In this document: positions 25,301-35,990 of the stretch, one piece after another
Layout of the letters: every line of letters starts with the position of its first letter
Position numbering within the stretch: position 1 is the first letter of the stretch
Assembly: GCA_037074705.1 (NCBI GenBank)
Contig: CM073592.1
Span: 84,956,629-85,020,628, forward strand
Reading direction: 5' to 3'
From: Zhengitettix transpicula
Lineage: Eukaryota > Arthropoda > Insecta > Orthoptera > Tetrigidae
Length of the DNA: 64,000 bases
Program-made: the position numbers and the translations under genes
Notes under the pieces: model-generated
What the model saw: the letters and a program-made list of their open reading frames with translations, nothing else
What the model was told of the DNA's origin: nothing
Database searches by the model: none

Positions 25301-28300
25301 TCAGCCAACTGGCAAGTATAACACCTGGCTGAATTCATATAAGGAAATGGAAGCTCTTAGTTTCACCGCAGGTTTTTATATCAGAGCTTAACCCAGATAC
25401 AAAAGGCACGGAAGGAGGACTTCCCTGACGTGCTTGTTATAGTTGTTATTGCAAGTCTTGCGAAACAACACCGTAAGTGATCTCGGTTGAAGTAGTCGGC
25501 ATTTTCATACTTGCTGTTATGGCATTCTCACTCCAAATTCCGTGCTTACATAACAAATGAAATTAATACTTTCATCCTTAAAAATATAGCGGTAGATAAC
25601 AATTATAGTTCTTGACACCAGGTACCATTCCAGAATTATATCACAAATGTTTCATATTAAATCTAAAATTATAGCAATTAACGTTCAAATTGGTATTATG
25701 AAACTGAACAATGGCTATGACTCCTTCTTTTATATTATCTTTGCGTTTGAGTTTGTTTTAGCTTTAATTTTGAGCTCGTAACCTGGTTCGTGTGGTGTGT
25801 CGATTTTAGGGCTGTTTCTTTTTTGAATCGCCAGACGAAAGCAAGAAATATTGCAGAAAAGTTGCGAGTTATATATTTGATCACTTAATTTTGTATGCTA
25901 CTTGGCTGTTTATTTATCTAATTAGTATACTATAATATGTAGGTTGTACATTTACTGCAGGTGAAAGTAAATACACGTTTTATTATATCGAACAATTTTT
26001 TATACCGTCATTTAATATATAGTCTATTTATGTGTTATGAAAATATTTACAATATTTAAAATAGGCTTCCTTCAATTTGAATGACTGTCAGAATTGCTCG
26101 ACGATGTAGTTGACATGCGCAGATCATTTGATGTTCTCCTATTCGGTAAGAGGATTTATATAAGTTCATTCATCGGCAACTGCCAAACAGCGGGGACAAA
26201 TCGAACAATCTCGGCGGTTATAAATTATTGCGCAAGATTACTATATTGGTTCGGTTATTTATAACTTCCCTACTTTGAAGTGAATCAATATACAGTGAAA
26301 CCGCAGAATCTCCGTTTAAAACTGTCTCAAGCATTTCCACTTGAATCAAAGAAGATGCGATTTATAAGTAGTTTCTTTTGAATGCTACTTTCAGGACATG
26401 TTGTTCCTACTGACTACGGTAAAGAATGAAACTTTAAATAGATCAACGCTTGATTTGGTTGTTTAATAATTTAGTCCACCAAAAGATCTTTCATCATTTA
26501 TATGTCGTATTACAAACGAAAAATTAAAAATATTTATCAATCTTAAACTTAAAAAGGTTAATCAAATTTGTAGTGAATAAATTAAACAATATATTTATCA
26601 ATTTAATTTTTCCTATGTGTTCTGTTAGCGCTTAGGAAGTTTTGATTCTTTTATATTTATCTACTTTTCAAGTTATCCTGGAATTTTATATTCTATGTCT
26701 AATTTGTAAAGGAACAGAATTAGTGGATAATTGTATTGCTATTATTTAATATGTATATTAAATTTCTCCTTTTTCACCCTACAAACTTCAATATTTTCTT
26801 ACTAAAATCGACAAGTGCAATATTTTGTGTAACTCTTTACACATTTAATCCTAAAAATAATTTAAATAAATAATTCGTCGCGAATGATTAAATGACTATG
26901 AAGTAGAATGAAATAATATTAATCAAAATAAATCCAGAATTTAATATTAATGTTCGAGTTTTTTTAAAAAAGCTCTGTTCGTGCCAATCGCTATTTTAAT
27001 AGCGCCCAAAAACATTTAATTTTAATAACTCCTATTATTAAACAATAAGTAATGAATTTATCGTACTGCAAGATGCGTTAATTACACGTTTTTACGGCGA
27101 ACATCGAATGTCATGTCCGTTAGTTCTGGACTGATACATGAGATTCCACGAGAAATATGTCACTGGCCAGGCTCTTCATGTTGATACTCGTGCTGAGGTT
27201 GGTGGTCTAACTGGAAAGATTATGTCCTTAAATCCACACGCGGATCGCCCACTCACTTACTTTGAGTATGTTATTAATTACTATTATTTCGAAAGTAAGC
27301 TCCAGGGTAAATCCAAAAAGAATATTTTACAATCTCTCAATGCAAGTAGTGGTCATTGTTAATCAGAGTTAGTAATATATGAACACTGTATAATTCGCTT
27401 GTAAATATCTTTAGAAGAAAATTTCACATAAATGGAGATTAGATATACGTTACTTATTTTATTTTACATAATTCTATTGGATCCTAATTATGAAATTTTC
27501 AACACATGTACCACACTTACGTAAGAAAAAAATAGAGTTCCGAATATATTCAAGTTTAAATAAACGTTTAGGTGATATTAAACTTATTATCTCATAAAAC
27601 CTTGACAATTATCATATACCATAAAAGCTCATTCCAACAGCTTTAACCAAACTCTACTTTTTTGAACATTTTTGACTTATTTACGACGTCTTACAAAACT
27701 GAGTGACTAAAAAACCCGAAAAAAAATTTTTTGGTCACTTCATGGCTATAGCAGAACCTACAAATTTTATTTTAATCATTTAACCTGAATCTGCATTTAT
27801 TTTCGTTAATTACAACACATTTTTGGCTATTCCATCTTTTATTCAGAACTCCTTTAAATTCTATTCTCGTTCCTACTTAATGCGATTTTATACTATGATT
27901 GTCATTAAGTGGTGTTTTACGCTTGGCAGGCTCTGGAATTGAATCCTTCGGACAAGAACGCGTTGGTGGCGCGTAGCAAGTGTTACCTTCTCCTGGGACA
28001 GCCGCAGCTTGCACTGCAGGACGCCGAGACAGCTTTAGCGGGGGACAAGTCATTTATTCGAGGTAATAAGAACATTAAGCTTACCCTCTTTTACGTAGTC
28101 GCTGTTGATGTCTTCCGCGTAACAAGAACTGCATAGTCGTGATGGAAAATTATGTGTATTGACACAGCTTTGCGGTTTACAAATATATTGCTTCTCTTTC
28201 TTCATAAGCGACTAGCTTTGATAAAGTAATCCTTGAAAAATACAATAAATAAGTAAGAATTAGTGAATGCTGTTGTAGTGTCATTACCTAACATGGAGTA

Positions 28301-30750
28301 TCAAAATTATAAATGTAACATTGCAGTTTTCTGGTAGATAACGTAATTTATATATTAGAGCTTGATATTTACGTTTCTGTTCCAGCGTTTTGAAAGTATG
28401 TTTATATATTTATTACTAACTTCGTTTTGAAATGAAACTTCTTACGCAGTGGTTGAATAACTTCGCGTGTTGTTATGAGTGTAACGTAAAGGAAGAATTT
28501 ATGAGTACCTCAGTGCGTATTCTAAAGATACTTTCTTCGGCCGTAGCGGCTGCTTGGCGTATTTAACACGCTCAAAATTAAAAATGAAGATTCAGACCCT
28601 TTCTTATTTGACCAGCCACTTATTTACTGTTGAGACCGATTGTAAATATTATTTTATAGTTGTTGCGATTAAAATTTTTTTAACTAATTATTTTATAACT
28701 GCTAAAATATCTATTTCAGCCATTTTCACGAAAAGCATCGACTCTATATTTAAATAAATAAATAAGTGAAGAGACATGATCGAAACTTTATGTTATACAT
28801 TTTGACTGATAGTACTTAAACTACGATTCGGCGTTTGTGCATACTAGCGCCAAATCTGTATCAGGCCGATCACTTTCTGAAATATTTTTAATTGTTGTGT
28901 TAGTCTCCTTTAGTGAAAAAGGGTCATTCTTTTCTAATTAATGACTACTTACTTTACAATATAAGACTTCTTAATTTTTGTTGGCATACTCTAGCCCAGA
29001 ATATTTGGATCAAGGTTTTATTATTATTTGATATATATTGTAATGACCATCAATATAGGTAATGAAAGGATATTATAAATTATTTAATATTTGTATTGTC
29101 ATTGTAACATTGTGACCCGGATATTTTAGGAAACAGTCAGCATTGCGTAAGAATGTGGAGTGTTTCAGACGGTATTATTGTTAGCACATCGCTAACAATA
29201 ATGTTGAAAGCTTTGAAGAAATGGACAGTCTGCGATGCGAGCTGACTGGAGAAGGATGGTTACAGTCTGCAATACGAGCTGACTTGGAAAAGTTTTTTTT
29301 AGTCTCTGTGCGTGGCAGTCAGACGACTGCTTATTAGGATTGCTTGTAGACCCTGGTAATGAGTCTGCATATAAAAGTCGACAAGTGAAATTCGTTTATC
29401 GAGGTTGTTGGTGTTTGCAATTGAAGGAGACATGTGTAAGTTTTGTAGGAAAACTTGTACTGGTTGTTGTTGGTCTGATTTTAAGGGTAAAATTTATCGA
29501 GAGTTAAATCGAACTGATATTTGAAAAGTGTAATTGCATTTTCCTTGCTGTCGACATTATTACTGATCGCCGAAATATTTGTAAATCAAATGAGGATTCT
29601 CTGTGGTGTGATAGAGCTTTAATCGAATTTGCTGTCTTAAGTTGTGTGGAAAGTGTAATACTATGGAATGTTTAATTAAAGTCATTAAAATAATGTGTGA
29701 TCTAAACTCAAAAGTGAGAATAATTGGTGAAGTGAAAGATTTAGCGTGATACGAGAGCTGCTTCGATGCTTGGTATGTACAAAAATCTATTGTAAACCTG
29801 GTATAATTCCTTATCGTCAGATTTCTTATGGCAGTTTCGTAGTGCAATTTCAAGTACATTCATTTCAATATTTCGTAATATTTTATAAATTTCGCGGGTT
29901 CCTATTACTGTTTGACGCCCGATAAGCGACCTTGAAGGTTTCTAGATTCTCATTAAAGACGTGACATTCAAATAGAAAAATTTTGTATACAAACTAATTA
30001 AATTTAAATTGTAATAAATTTTATGTGTTTAAACTTTGATTTGTTAGTAATTATTTCATTTATCATATCCGTCAATAGATAATAGTTCCTTTTTTTTAGG
30101 GCAACAGGCTACATGAGGGTAATCCACTTTGGGCAACTCCCCTTTAATAGCATAGGAAAGGATTTGAAAGGGGGGATGCGGAAGGGTGGAGGAAGGTAGC
30201 CAAGGGTTACTAGGGCCCCCGGGCTATAGTTTAAGGATCCTACCCGGCATTCGCCTAAAGAAATGCAAGGAAAACCCTAGGAAAACCTGCATCGGATAGG
30301 TCGGGCATTGGGTACTTGTGCCACGCCCTTCCGATAGCGGGAGAGGAGTTTGCTGTGGGGACGCAGCATTCCCTTCTCCGTGCCTCGACCAGTTTAGGAG
30401 GCAGCTGGCCGACTATTCCAATGGGAATAGCGAACAACTCTTACCGTATACCCAAGGTCTGTGACCCCGGAACATACACCTCTCAAAACAGGCCGAGGTG
30501 CCTCGGCTTGTGGGAACCTTAGTTCAAAAACGGAGAGAAAAAGGCATACCCAAAGGTAGCCCCTTCGTATCTCTCCTAAAATGTTCTGCCTGCGAGAGAA
30601 CATCCCTCGCAGGTATTGCCTGCGAGAGAATAGTCCTCGCAGGCCTCCTTAGATAATAGTTCCTTTTGATGAATTGTTTAAATAATTTCTATTTCCATAA
30701 TTGCCTATCCCATTAATTAATTGGGTCTTCGATTTATCCAATTTGTTTAT

Positions 30751-30796
<46 letters not shown>

Positions 30797-32494
30797 TTTT
30801 ATAAAATTAAATAAATATGTTTCATTTTCCAGCCATTTTCCAGAAAGCAGAAGCCTTGTACCACCTTGGAGACTTTGAACATAGTCTAATGTACCACCAT
30901 CGGGGCCTTCGGCTTCGTCCAGAGCTTGATGGATTTAGGCTTGGTGTCCAGAAAGCACAACAAGCTATTCAGAACACAATAGGCAGTATGTTATTATAAA
31001 ATACATTATTAATTTTTCTATAGTTTTTGTATTAATAATTAATACTTAATCCTATAGAAGCAAAAATGATGTCCAGTCCAGAGCTTGAGTCACAACACTT
31101 AAATGGTAGTGTCAGAACGTTAGACACATCTGATAGCAAACACAGTTCGTCTGCTAGGAGCCGCCCTGTATCAAACACTAGTAACAAGCAAGAACGACGA
31201 CTACTTGGTGAGCTGTGTGTGGATAAGGAATACCTAGAGGACTTGCTAAAAAATCCAGGTAATTCATAAATGTTTCTTAAAATTGTATATTAAGTGCTAA
31301 AAAATTACCTTAATCTGGCATATTGAAATAATAAATTGTAATATAGAAACTCATCCTTCATTATCCCAACTGTTATCAGAAATGATTTATAGTTTTAGGT
31401 TCACTGCTAGAAGAATGAATATTAATATGAATACTTATCGTAAGAATACATTAGTATGATACCATGAATATTGGGTCCTTGCAACTGAGCACGTGACCCC
31501 TAATTCAAAAATATTTAAATATACAGGGTGTAACAAAACTTGACGTCAAAATTTCATGAAATGATTCCTCATATTGAGAGAACAAAAAAGTGTAGTACAC
31601 CATTGGCCCGGAAATACATATTTACAGAGTGGCTCGAGTTTTTACGAATGTTATTGTATGACGACATGCCTTGTTGTCTGGACTAAAATATGACATGCTG
31701 GTTATGATATTTACTGGAGGAAACTTGAACCTATTGGACTTTTATTTTTCGGGGCATCTAAAGTCTTTTCTGTATTCAACTGCTACGGATGTTGTACTAA
31801 CTCTCCATGCATGCATTGTGGCAGCCTGTCAGACACTACGCACTACACCTGGCATTTTTGAACGTGTTCGAAACTTAATGTGAAGAAGAGCAGCTGCCTG
31901 TATTCAGTCAAAAGGAGGTCACTTTGAATATTTTATGTATGTGAACAGAACGCTCCAACCAGTCAGTTGAACTTCATACAAACCGATCAGATACGGAAGT
32001 TAGGATAAGTCTGTAATTATGCATTTTCGGTCTCTCGTTCTCCTACACTTTTTTATTTTTTAAATATGAGAAATCCTGAAATTTTGCCGTCGTGTTTGGT
32101 ACACATTGTATATAATTAGTATAATAAATTAATAGGTAACTATTCATACCATATGAGAGCAATTATAATCATACAAAGGCTAGTTCAGCATCATTATTTT
32201 GATTCTTGTCATTGATCTACAACACATACAGCTGAATAATATATTCAAAAATACTACATTAAAATACTGAAATAATATGTGATAAAAATGTGAAAATTTT
32301 AACGTTTGACATGTTTATAAGTAATGTCCAAAATTATTTGATTTTTTTCAGATATTAAGTGCTTACATCAAGATGCAGCAAATCATATAGTATTACATGC
32401 TGAAGAAGGAATTGAATTTCTCAAAACAAGACAGGAGTTTTGGAGGCAGCAAAAACCTAATAAGCCTTCTATAAAAAAGAGCAAAAAGTTATAG
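15746..32494 (+). CDS. ODAD4: ODAD4/TTC25-like outer dynein arm docking complex TPR protein, 5 coding exons (join 15746-16360, 27930-28062, 30833-30985, 31058-31258, 32352-32494)
   Basis: Joining five exons at GT-AG sites with matching phases (0, 1, 1, 1) gives 414 codons. Residues 1-180 are Ala/Pro/Lys-rich with no domain I recognise. From about residue 181 a TPR block starts (GALLALGNYEMRCGNF), runs across the exon 1/2 join (FVDK|ALELNPSDKNALVARSKC) and continues through QKAEALYHLGDFEHSL and GVQKAQQAIQNTIG. Then come LLGELCVDKEYLEDLL (exon 4) and TRQEFWRQQKP (exon 5). By recall, this order and these motifs match ODAD4 (TTC25), an outer dynein arm docking subunit of motile axonemes. In insects that predicts sperm flagella and perhaps chordotonal cilia. 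The protein ends just after FWRQQKP, whereas vertebrate ODAD4 continues with a second TPR block, so this is a short form or truncated paralogue. The ATG context (aaacATGG) is good. An X-box lies upstream. Alternative C-terminal exons outside what I can recognise remain possible. Confidence 0.85.
22792..22905 (+). mobile_element. R1 retroposon, 5'-truncated 3' fragment
   Basis: It carries only the last ~110 bp of R1, from CTTGGCTACCTTCCTC to GCCCTAAAAA. Severe 5' truncation with an intact 3' A tail is typical of target-primed reverse transcription. Confidence 0.75.
23960..24367 (-). mobile_element. R1 retroposon, 5'-truncated copy on the minus strand
   Basis: It reads as R1 in reverse: T-rich tail then agggtaacaggctac, ending at the ACAGGCCGAGG segment, so ~100 bp or more of the 5' end is missing. 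A short TTAAATT repeat flanks it (23952-23958, 24368-24374), a possible target duplication. The open frames within it are shadows. Confidence 0.72.
25040..25200 (-). mobile_element. tRNA-derived SINE copy
   Basis: On the minus strand it has a diverged pol III B-box-like segment (complement of GGAATTCGATCCC) preceded by a Gln/Gly-tRNA-like head (complement of CTGGGATGCGAGGCAGC). It is collinear with the copy at 58775-58925 (shared GGGGA.TgATTTGT and CACAC..CCCTCG blocks). Confidence 0.55.
27138..27362 (+). other. Unassigned coding-like open frame in ODAD4-like intron 1
   Basis: This is a 74-codon frame whose first ~45 codons (RFHEKYVTGQALHVDTRAEV and on) have balanced composition unlike the AT-rich flanks. 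I do not recognise a family. It could be an unrecognised exon or a transposon fragment, or chance. Confidence 0.2.
27930..28062 (+). CDS. ODAD4: ODAD4-like coding exon 2 (TPR)
   Basis: The acceptor is ttggcag|GCT and the donor is CGAG|GTAATA. The 133 nt encode residues 206-249 and end in phase 1. It contains the conserved NALVARSKCYLLLG stretch and the ALQDAETAL helix of the second TPR. Confidence 0.88.
29174..29202. repeat. 12-bp perfect hairpin
   Basis: ATTATTGTTAGC (29174-29185) and GCTAACAATAAT (29191-29202) are separated by a 5-nt loop. Directly downstream are two imperfect copies of ACAGTCTGCGATGCGAGCTG (from 29224 and from about 29261). Confidence 0.7.
30094..30649 (-). mobile_element. 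R1 retroposon, full-length copy with 18-bp target site duplication
   Basis: It is flanked by perfect 18-bp direct repeats TAGATAATAGTTCCTTTT (30076-30093 and 30650-30667). In its own sense it begins with two CCTGCGAG...CTCGCAGG hairpins, runs through the R1 body and ends GCCCT plus an A tail. Length is ~556 bp. This copy defines the ends of the family and shows it moves by retroposition. Confidence 0.85.
30754..30793. repeat. (TA)n microsatellite
   Basis: About 40 bp of uninterrupted TA lies 40 bp upstream of ODAD4-like exon 3. Confidence 0.95.
30833..30985 (+). CDS. ODAD4: ODAD4-like coding exon 3 (TPR)
   Basis: The acceptor is cattttccag|CC and the donor is GGCA|GTATGT. The 153 nt encode residues 251-300. 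It includes FQKAEALYHLGDFEHSLMYH and LRPELDGFRLGVQKAQQAI, the best ODAD4 signature in the window. Confidence 0.9.
31058..31258 (+). CDS. ODAD4: ODAD4-like coding exon 4
   Basis: The acceptor is cctatag|AAG and the donor is CCAG|GTAATT. The 201 nt keep the frame (phase 1 to phase 1). A polar Ser-rich linker is followed by the conserved RRLLGELCVDKEYLEDLL helix. Confidence 0.87.
31524..32108 (+). mobile_element. Inactive Tc1-like DNA transposon, internally deleted
   Basis: Imperfect terminal inverted repeats (left cagggtgtaacaaaacttga, right complement of gtcgtgtttggtacacattg) are bordered by TA on both sides (31522-31523, 32109-32110). The element sits inside ODAD4-like intron 4 in the + orientation. 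The interior keeps the C-terminal part of a transposase. Confidence 0.7.
31716..31945 (+). pseudogene. Tc1-like transposase C-terminal fragment
   Basis: The translation NLNLLDFYFSGHLKSFLY, then IVAACQTLRTTPGIFERVRN, then a TGA and in-frame RRAAACIQSKGGHFEYFM, resembles the tail of insect Tc1/mariner-type transposases (SPDLNPLDFFLWGHLK type, recalled). An in-frame stop and loss of the N-terminal two thirds make it dead. Confidence 0.7.
32352..32494 (+). CDS. ODAD4: ODAD4-like terminal coding exon 5
   Basis: The acceptor is ttttttcag|AT. The exon encodes DIKCLHQDAANHIVLHAEEG, then IEFLKTRQEFWRQQKP and a lysine-rich tail, and stops at TAG (32492-32494). An AATAAA (32495-32500) starts right after the stop, and another (32895-32900) lies about 400 bp on. 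The tail replaces the C-terminal half expected from vertebrate ODAD4. Confidence 0.82.
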
Positions 32495-33349
32495 AATAAA
32501 ATTAGGATAATTAAGTTACTTAAATTTAAGTAAATTTAGTGAGATCTCTAATAATGATTCTATTTTTATACAACTAAACTTATATTATTTCACTTATCCA
32601 AGTCGAATTTTGATGATAGTATATTTTAACTGTTGAATACTGTGTTTTTGTTAATTTCTGCGAATACGATTATAAATAAATTATGTAAAGTTTTAGCTAG
32701 ATAATACCTAATAAATAGTCTCTATAAATTATTAAATTATTTGGATTTCAAATCTTTTATGAGTGACAATTTGCTTATTATAATCAATTAAATCTATAAC
32801 AGCAATCGGAATATGTTTTATTATAATTTATTATAAATTTGTGTGTAAATAATGCCTGTAATATTAGCATGTAATTGCATTGTAATACATTGTCAATAAA
32901 GTATCGCTTAGTTAGGACAAAACGTGTATGAGAGAAGCAAACCTTTGTATCCATTAGCACATCGCTATATGCCTTAGTTAAGACGTTCTCATATCCGTAG
33001 ACAGTCTCTGTGAAATCTTTGTTTATCCATGGACGTTGAAAATCTTTGTCGAGAAAAACTGGTTTTAAGTTTTATTAAGCCATCACCATTCAGAGGGACA
33101 AAACTGTAGGTTTTCCACGATTATTAATCAACGAACTTACCTCATAATGTTATTGACAGAACACTTGAGCGGCCTGCCTTGAGGGGAAGGTATATGTAAT
33201 TTCTAATGCCATATCTTTTATAAAGAATTATTTCGTTTAGCTTAAAAGTTTTGAATTCTATACTCCAGTTCCAAACACAATTAAATATCTTCATCGTCTC
33301 GAAATAGCTATGAAATATGATCGAATTGATGAAAATGGTGTTTTTTACA

Positions 33350-33350
<1 letters not shown>

Positions 33351-33389
<39 letters not shown>
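33351..33389. repeat. (TA)n microsatellite
   Basis: About 39 bp of uninterrupted TA. Confidence 0.95.
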
Positions 33390-33393
<4 letters not shown>

Positions 33394-34169
33394 TAACTAT
33401 TATTGGATTAAATACAGACTATAATACTACTGCACACAGCTGTTTAAATTAAACTTCCTTAAACATTATTTCAAAATACACAGATTATGACGAACATACT
33501 TATTAAGAAGGATATTTTACATTCAAATTATCTGATGAACTCATGTAACGTTTCTAATTCTGCGGATGATTATGAAGGATGAATCACCATGTTTTGACGG
33601 TTTTCTACTTAAATGAGCAAGTTTTTGAAGATATGACAATTATTTTGATTCTTGTATTTTCATAAAGAAGAATAAATATGAATATTTGGGTTACTGTCAT
33701 GGCTTCCGTTATTATCTCTTCAAATGTTAAGAGCCTTAATGTCTCTTGGTCCGTTTGAACGTAACATTAATTTTCTTCTTCGGTTCATTTAATGAAATTC
33801 GTTCGACATTAAGTTTAAAGTTTTCTGCCCTGGAATTTTCCTCTTGCGTATTAGTTTTCGCAATTGATTGTGAACCTGATGTTCCTCTTGAGACAGGTCA
33901 AACAGCCGTAAGAAGAAAAAGACACGATAATATTTAGGTCGAGTAGTCTTTTTGTGTTTTATAGTTAAACACTTCTTACTGGAACACTATTATTTATTTC
34001 AGGTAATATAATTATTGACGAGTTTAATTATTGATAAATATCGTAAGCTTATGATATTTCACTTATTAATTAAAATAATCTATGTTTCCTTTTTCATAAA
34101 ATTGACATCGCCCCTGAACGGTCCTGCGCCACAACCAATTTTTAGGGATGAAAATTTAATTCTTCAGGA

Positions 34170-34473
34170 AGAGCCTCACAGAACGAGCTGACAACCCAAC
34201 AGCAGCTGAAGGGATCGCAAAACAGAAAGCCTTACAATGTCAATGTTTTGTGGTGATCTTGCTGTTCGTGGAAGCCCAGAATATTTTTTTCTTCAGATCA
34301 GCAGTTTCCCTGAAGTTTTTTGCCCATGAAACAATCGACTACTGGTCAGGAACACGACCATGGGGCGTAATATTGAAATGCGTACGGAATGCTCGTTCCG
34401 TGGCGATGATTGAGCGACCATTAGAAAAGTATGCCTCGACAATGAACGCGCGCTCCGCCTTCGTCCAGCCCAT
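34170..34473 (-). pseudogene. Transposase N-terminal (DUF4817-type helix-turn-helix) fossil
   Basis: On the minus strand from 34473: MGWTKAERAFIVEAYFSNGR, then RAFRTHFNITPHGRVPDQ, a stop (34339-34341), then in-frame SIVSWAKNFRETADLKKK and, after a frameshift, SGLPRTARSPQNIDIVRL. This is the N-terminal module common to insect Tc1-type elements, which I recall as DUF4817. The stop and frameshift show it is inactive. Confidence 0.7.
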
Positions 34474-35534
34474 GATGTTAAATAAACCAATCGGAACTAC
34501 AACTTTACGACCCGTTCTCTGGAACGTGGCTACCCTCACCCTCCTCGGAGAAACCATCGCTTTAGGGTGCCAAATACGAATAAGCAAGTTGCGTATTAAA
34601 ATAGAGAATAATGAACAATAGATACAGTCTTAAGAGTTGCTTTATACATTATCATGCATTACAATACTTACGTAAGTAGTATTCACTTTCATTTTTCTTT
34701 GTGAAATGTACTTGTGCCGAAAATTTTATTATGATAAAGTCATCAGTTTTGAATTTTCTTGTTTAGATTTCGAGTCGTAGTTAGTTACAAGTTTCGCCTT
34801 ATTGTTTCATTACTAGAATTTAACGAAGAATCAGTATACTTTGTATTAAGACAGCTGGTTTCCTCTTAGTGCTGTAATAACATTGCTTTGGATTGCACAG
34901 TCAATAAGGAAAAGTGGAAGCTAATGAGCTGCTGACGGGGCAAGTCGTTATTGCCTTTTAATCTTCAAGAGGACAGGATAAACAAATTACACACGCAGAG
35001 ATGATTTTTCCCAGAAGAAATTTTTATGAATAGTAACACCAAACGCTTCTGTTTTACGAAACTTTAATTGCTTTCGAAATAGCGTGAATTTCTGCATTTA
35101 AGATGTAGTTTAACTTCCAATTTCGAATATATTAAAGCATTATGAAAACTTTGTTGGTACAATTATAATAATTCTTATTTTTATCATTATTAGAAAAATT
35201 GTTATTTAAAATAATAATGTTGTTGAATATTCGTATTGGATTAATTATTTATGGGATCATCATGTACTGTCTAAAGTTTGTTTGATTTATAACAACAGGG
35301 TTTATAAACATTGGTCATTAAATTGTAGTAGAAAAATCATAAATTTCTTTTATTCTACTTATGTAACAGTAATTCATAAGAATTGCTTTATTTTATATAT
35401 TGGGCATACTCAAGTCATAATTTAAAGTTGGATCTATGAAAAAATTCTTAAACTCTTAAAGAGACATTCTTATTTGTGATATGCCATTTTAATAAAAGAG
35501 ATCTTATTTCAAACAATTTCAAAAAATAATTACA

Positions 35535-35685
35535 TGAAATAGCCAAATACTGACAAAATTAAGTGATGATATAAACACTACACTACGTTTCTGGGATCCT
35601 TGTTCCTTTCGTCAGGTGTCTGGAAAAAACACGAAACAAGAGCACAATTACAGTTGACAAACTCAAAAGCTTTTGAAATTGTCAA
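35535..35685. mobile_element. R4 foldback/MITE-like element, copy 1
   Basis: It shares AAATAGCCAAATACTGACAA, AAGTGATGATATAAACAC, GTTCCTTTCGTCAGGTGTC and GTTGACAAACTCAAAAGC blocks with the copies at 48.3, 54.3 and 55.0 kb. Confidence 0.65.
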
Positions 35686-35690
35686 CAATT

Positions 35691-35990
35691 AAGGAGGTGA
35701 AAATACTCCCAGTTTCTTAAGGTATTAAAAAATTATAAGAAGAAGTAACGGTACTCCTCGTACCGTAAAGGAGTATAAATACTCCCAATATCTTAAAAGA
35801 GTCATAAAAATCCCAGAATATTAAGAGAGAGAAAATACTCACGGTACTTTGAGGAAAGAAAGAATAGTTCCAGTATAATATATATATATATATATATAAT
35901 CAGCAAGTAATGAATATTATTCCCAATCCATTAAGAGTAAAAAAAAATCCCGGTACCTTAAGGTAGTCATTAAAACTACTTAGACCTTAA
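35691..35990. repeat. Degenerate 28-bp minisatellite
   Basis: Units such as AAAGGAGTATAAATACTCCC (28 bp each at 35767, 35795 and 35823; first unit at 35691) repeat the pattern A-rich, GGAG, TAAATACTCCC, ..CTT. Divergent units flank a (TA)n tract at 35879-35898. Confidence 0.65.

Larger units (their letters stand above)
16361..27929 (+). other. ODAD4-like intron 1 (11.6 kb)
   Basis: The intron is bounded by GT at 16361 and AG at 27928-27929. It holds R1 pieces, a tRNA-type SINE and a (TA)n tract at ~21990-22014. No other exon of this gene is needed, because exon 1 and exon 2 join seamlessly. I found no convincing nested gene. Confidence 0.65.
28063..30832 (+). other. ODAD4-like intron 2
   Basis: The intron contains a full R1 insertion, a (TA)n tract just before the exon 3 acceptor, and a repeat/hairpin segment at 29174-29290. 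No gene was seen. Confidence 0.6.

Noticed and set aside
34250..34621. 123-aa plus-strand ORF
   Set aside because: Antisense of the transposase N-terminal fossil on the minus strand.
35691..35990. CRISPR-like array
   Set aside because: The units are degenerate, contiguous and lack unique spacers; it is a eukaryotic minisatellite.
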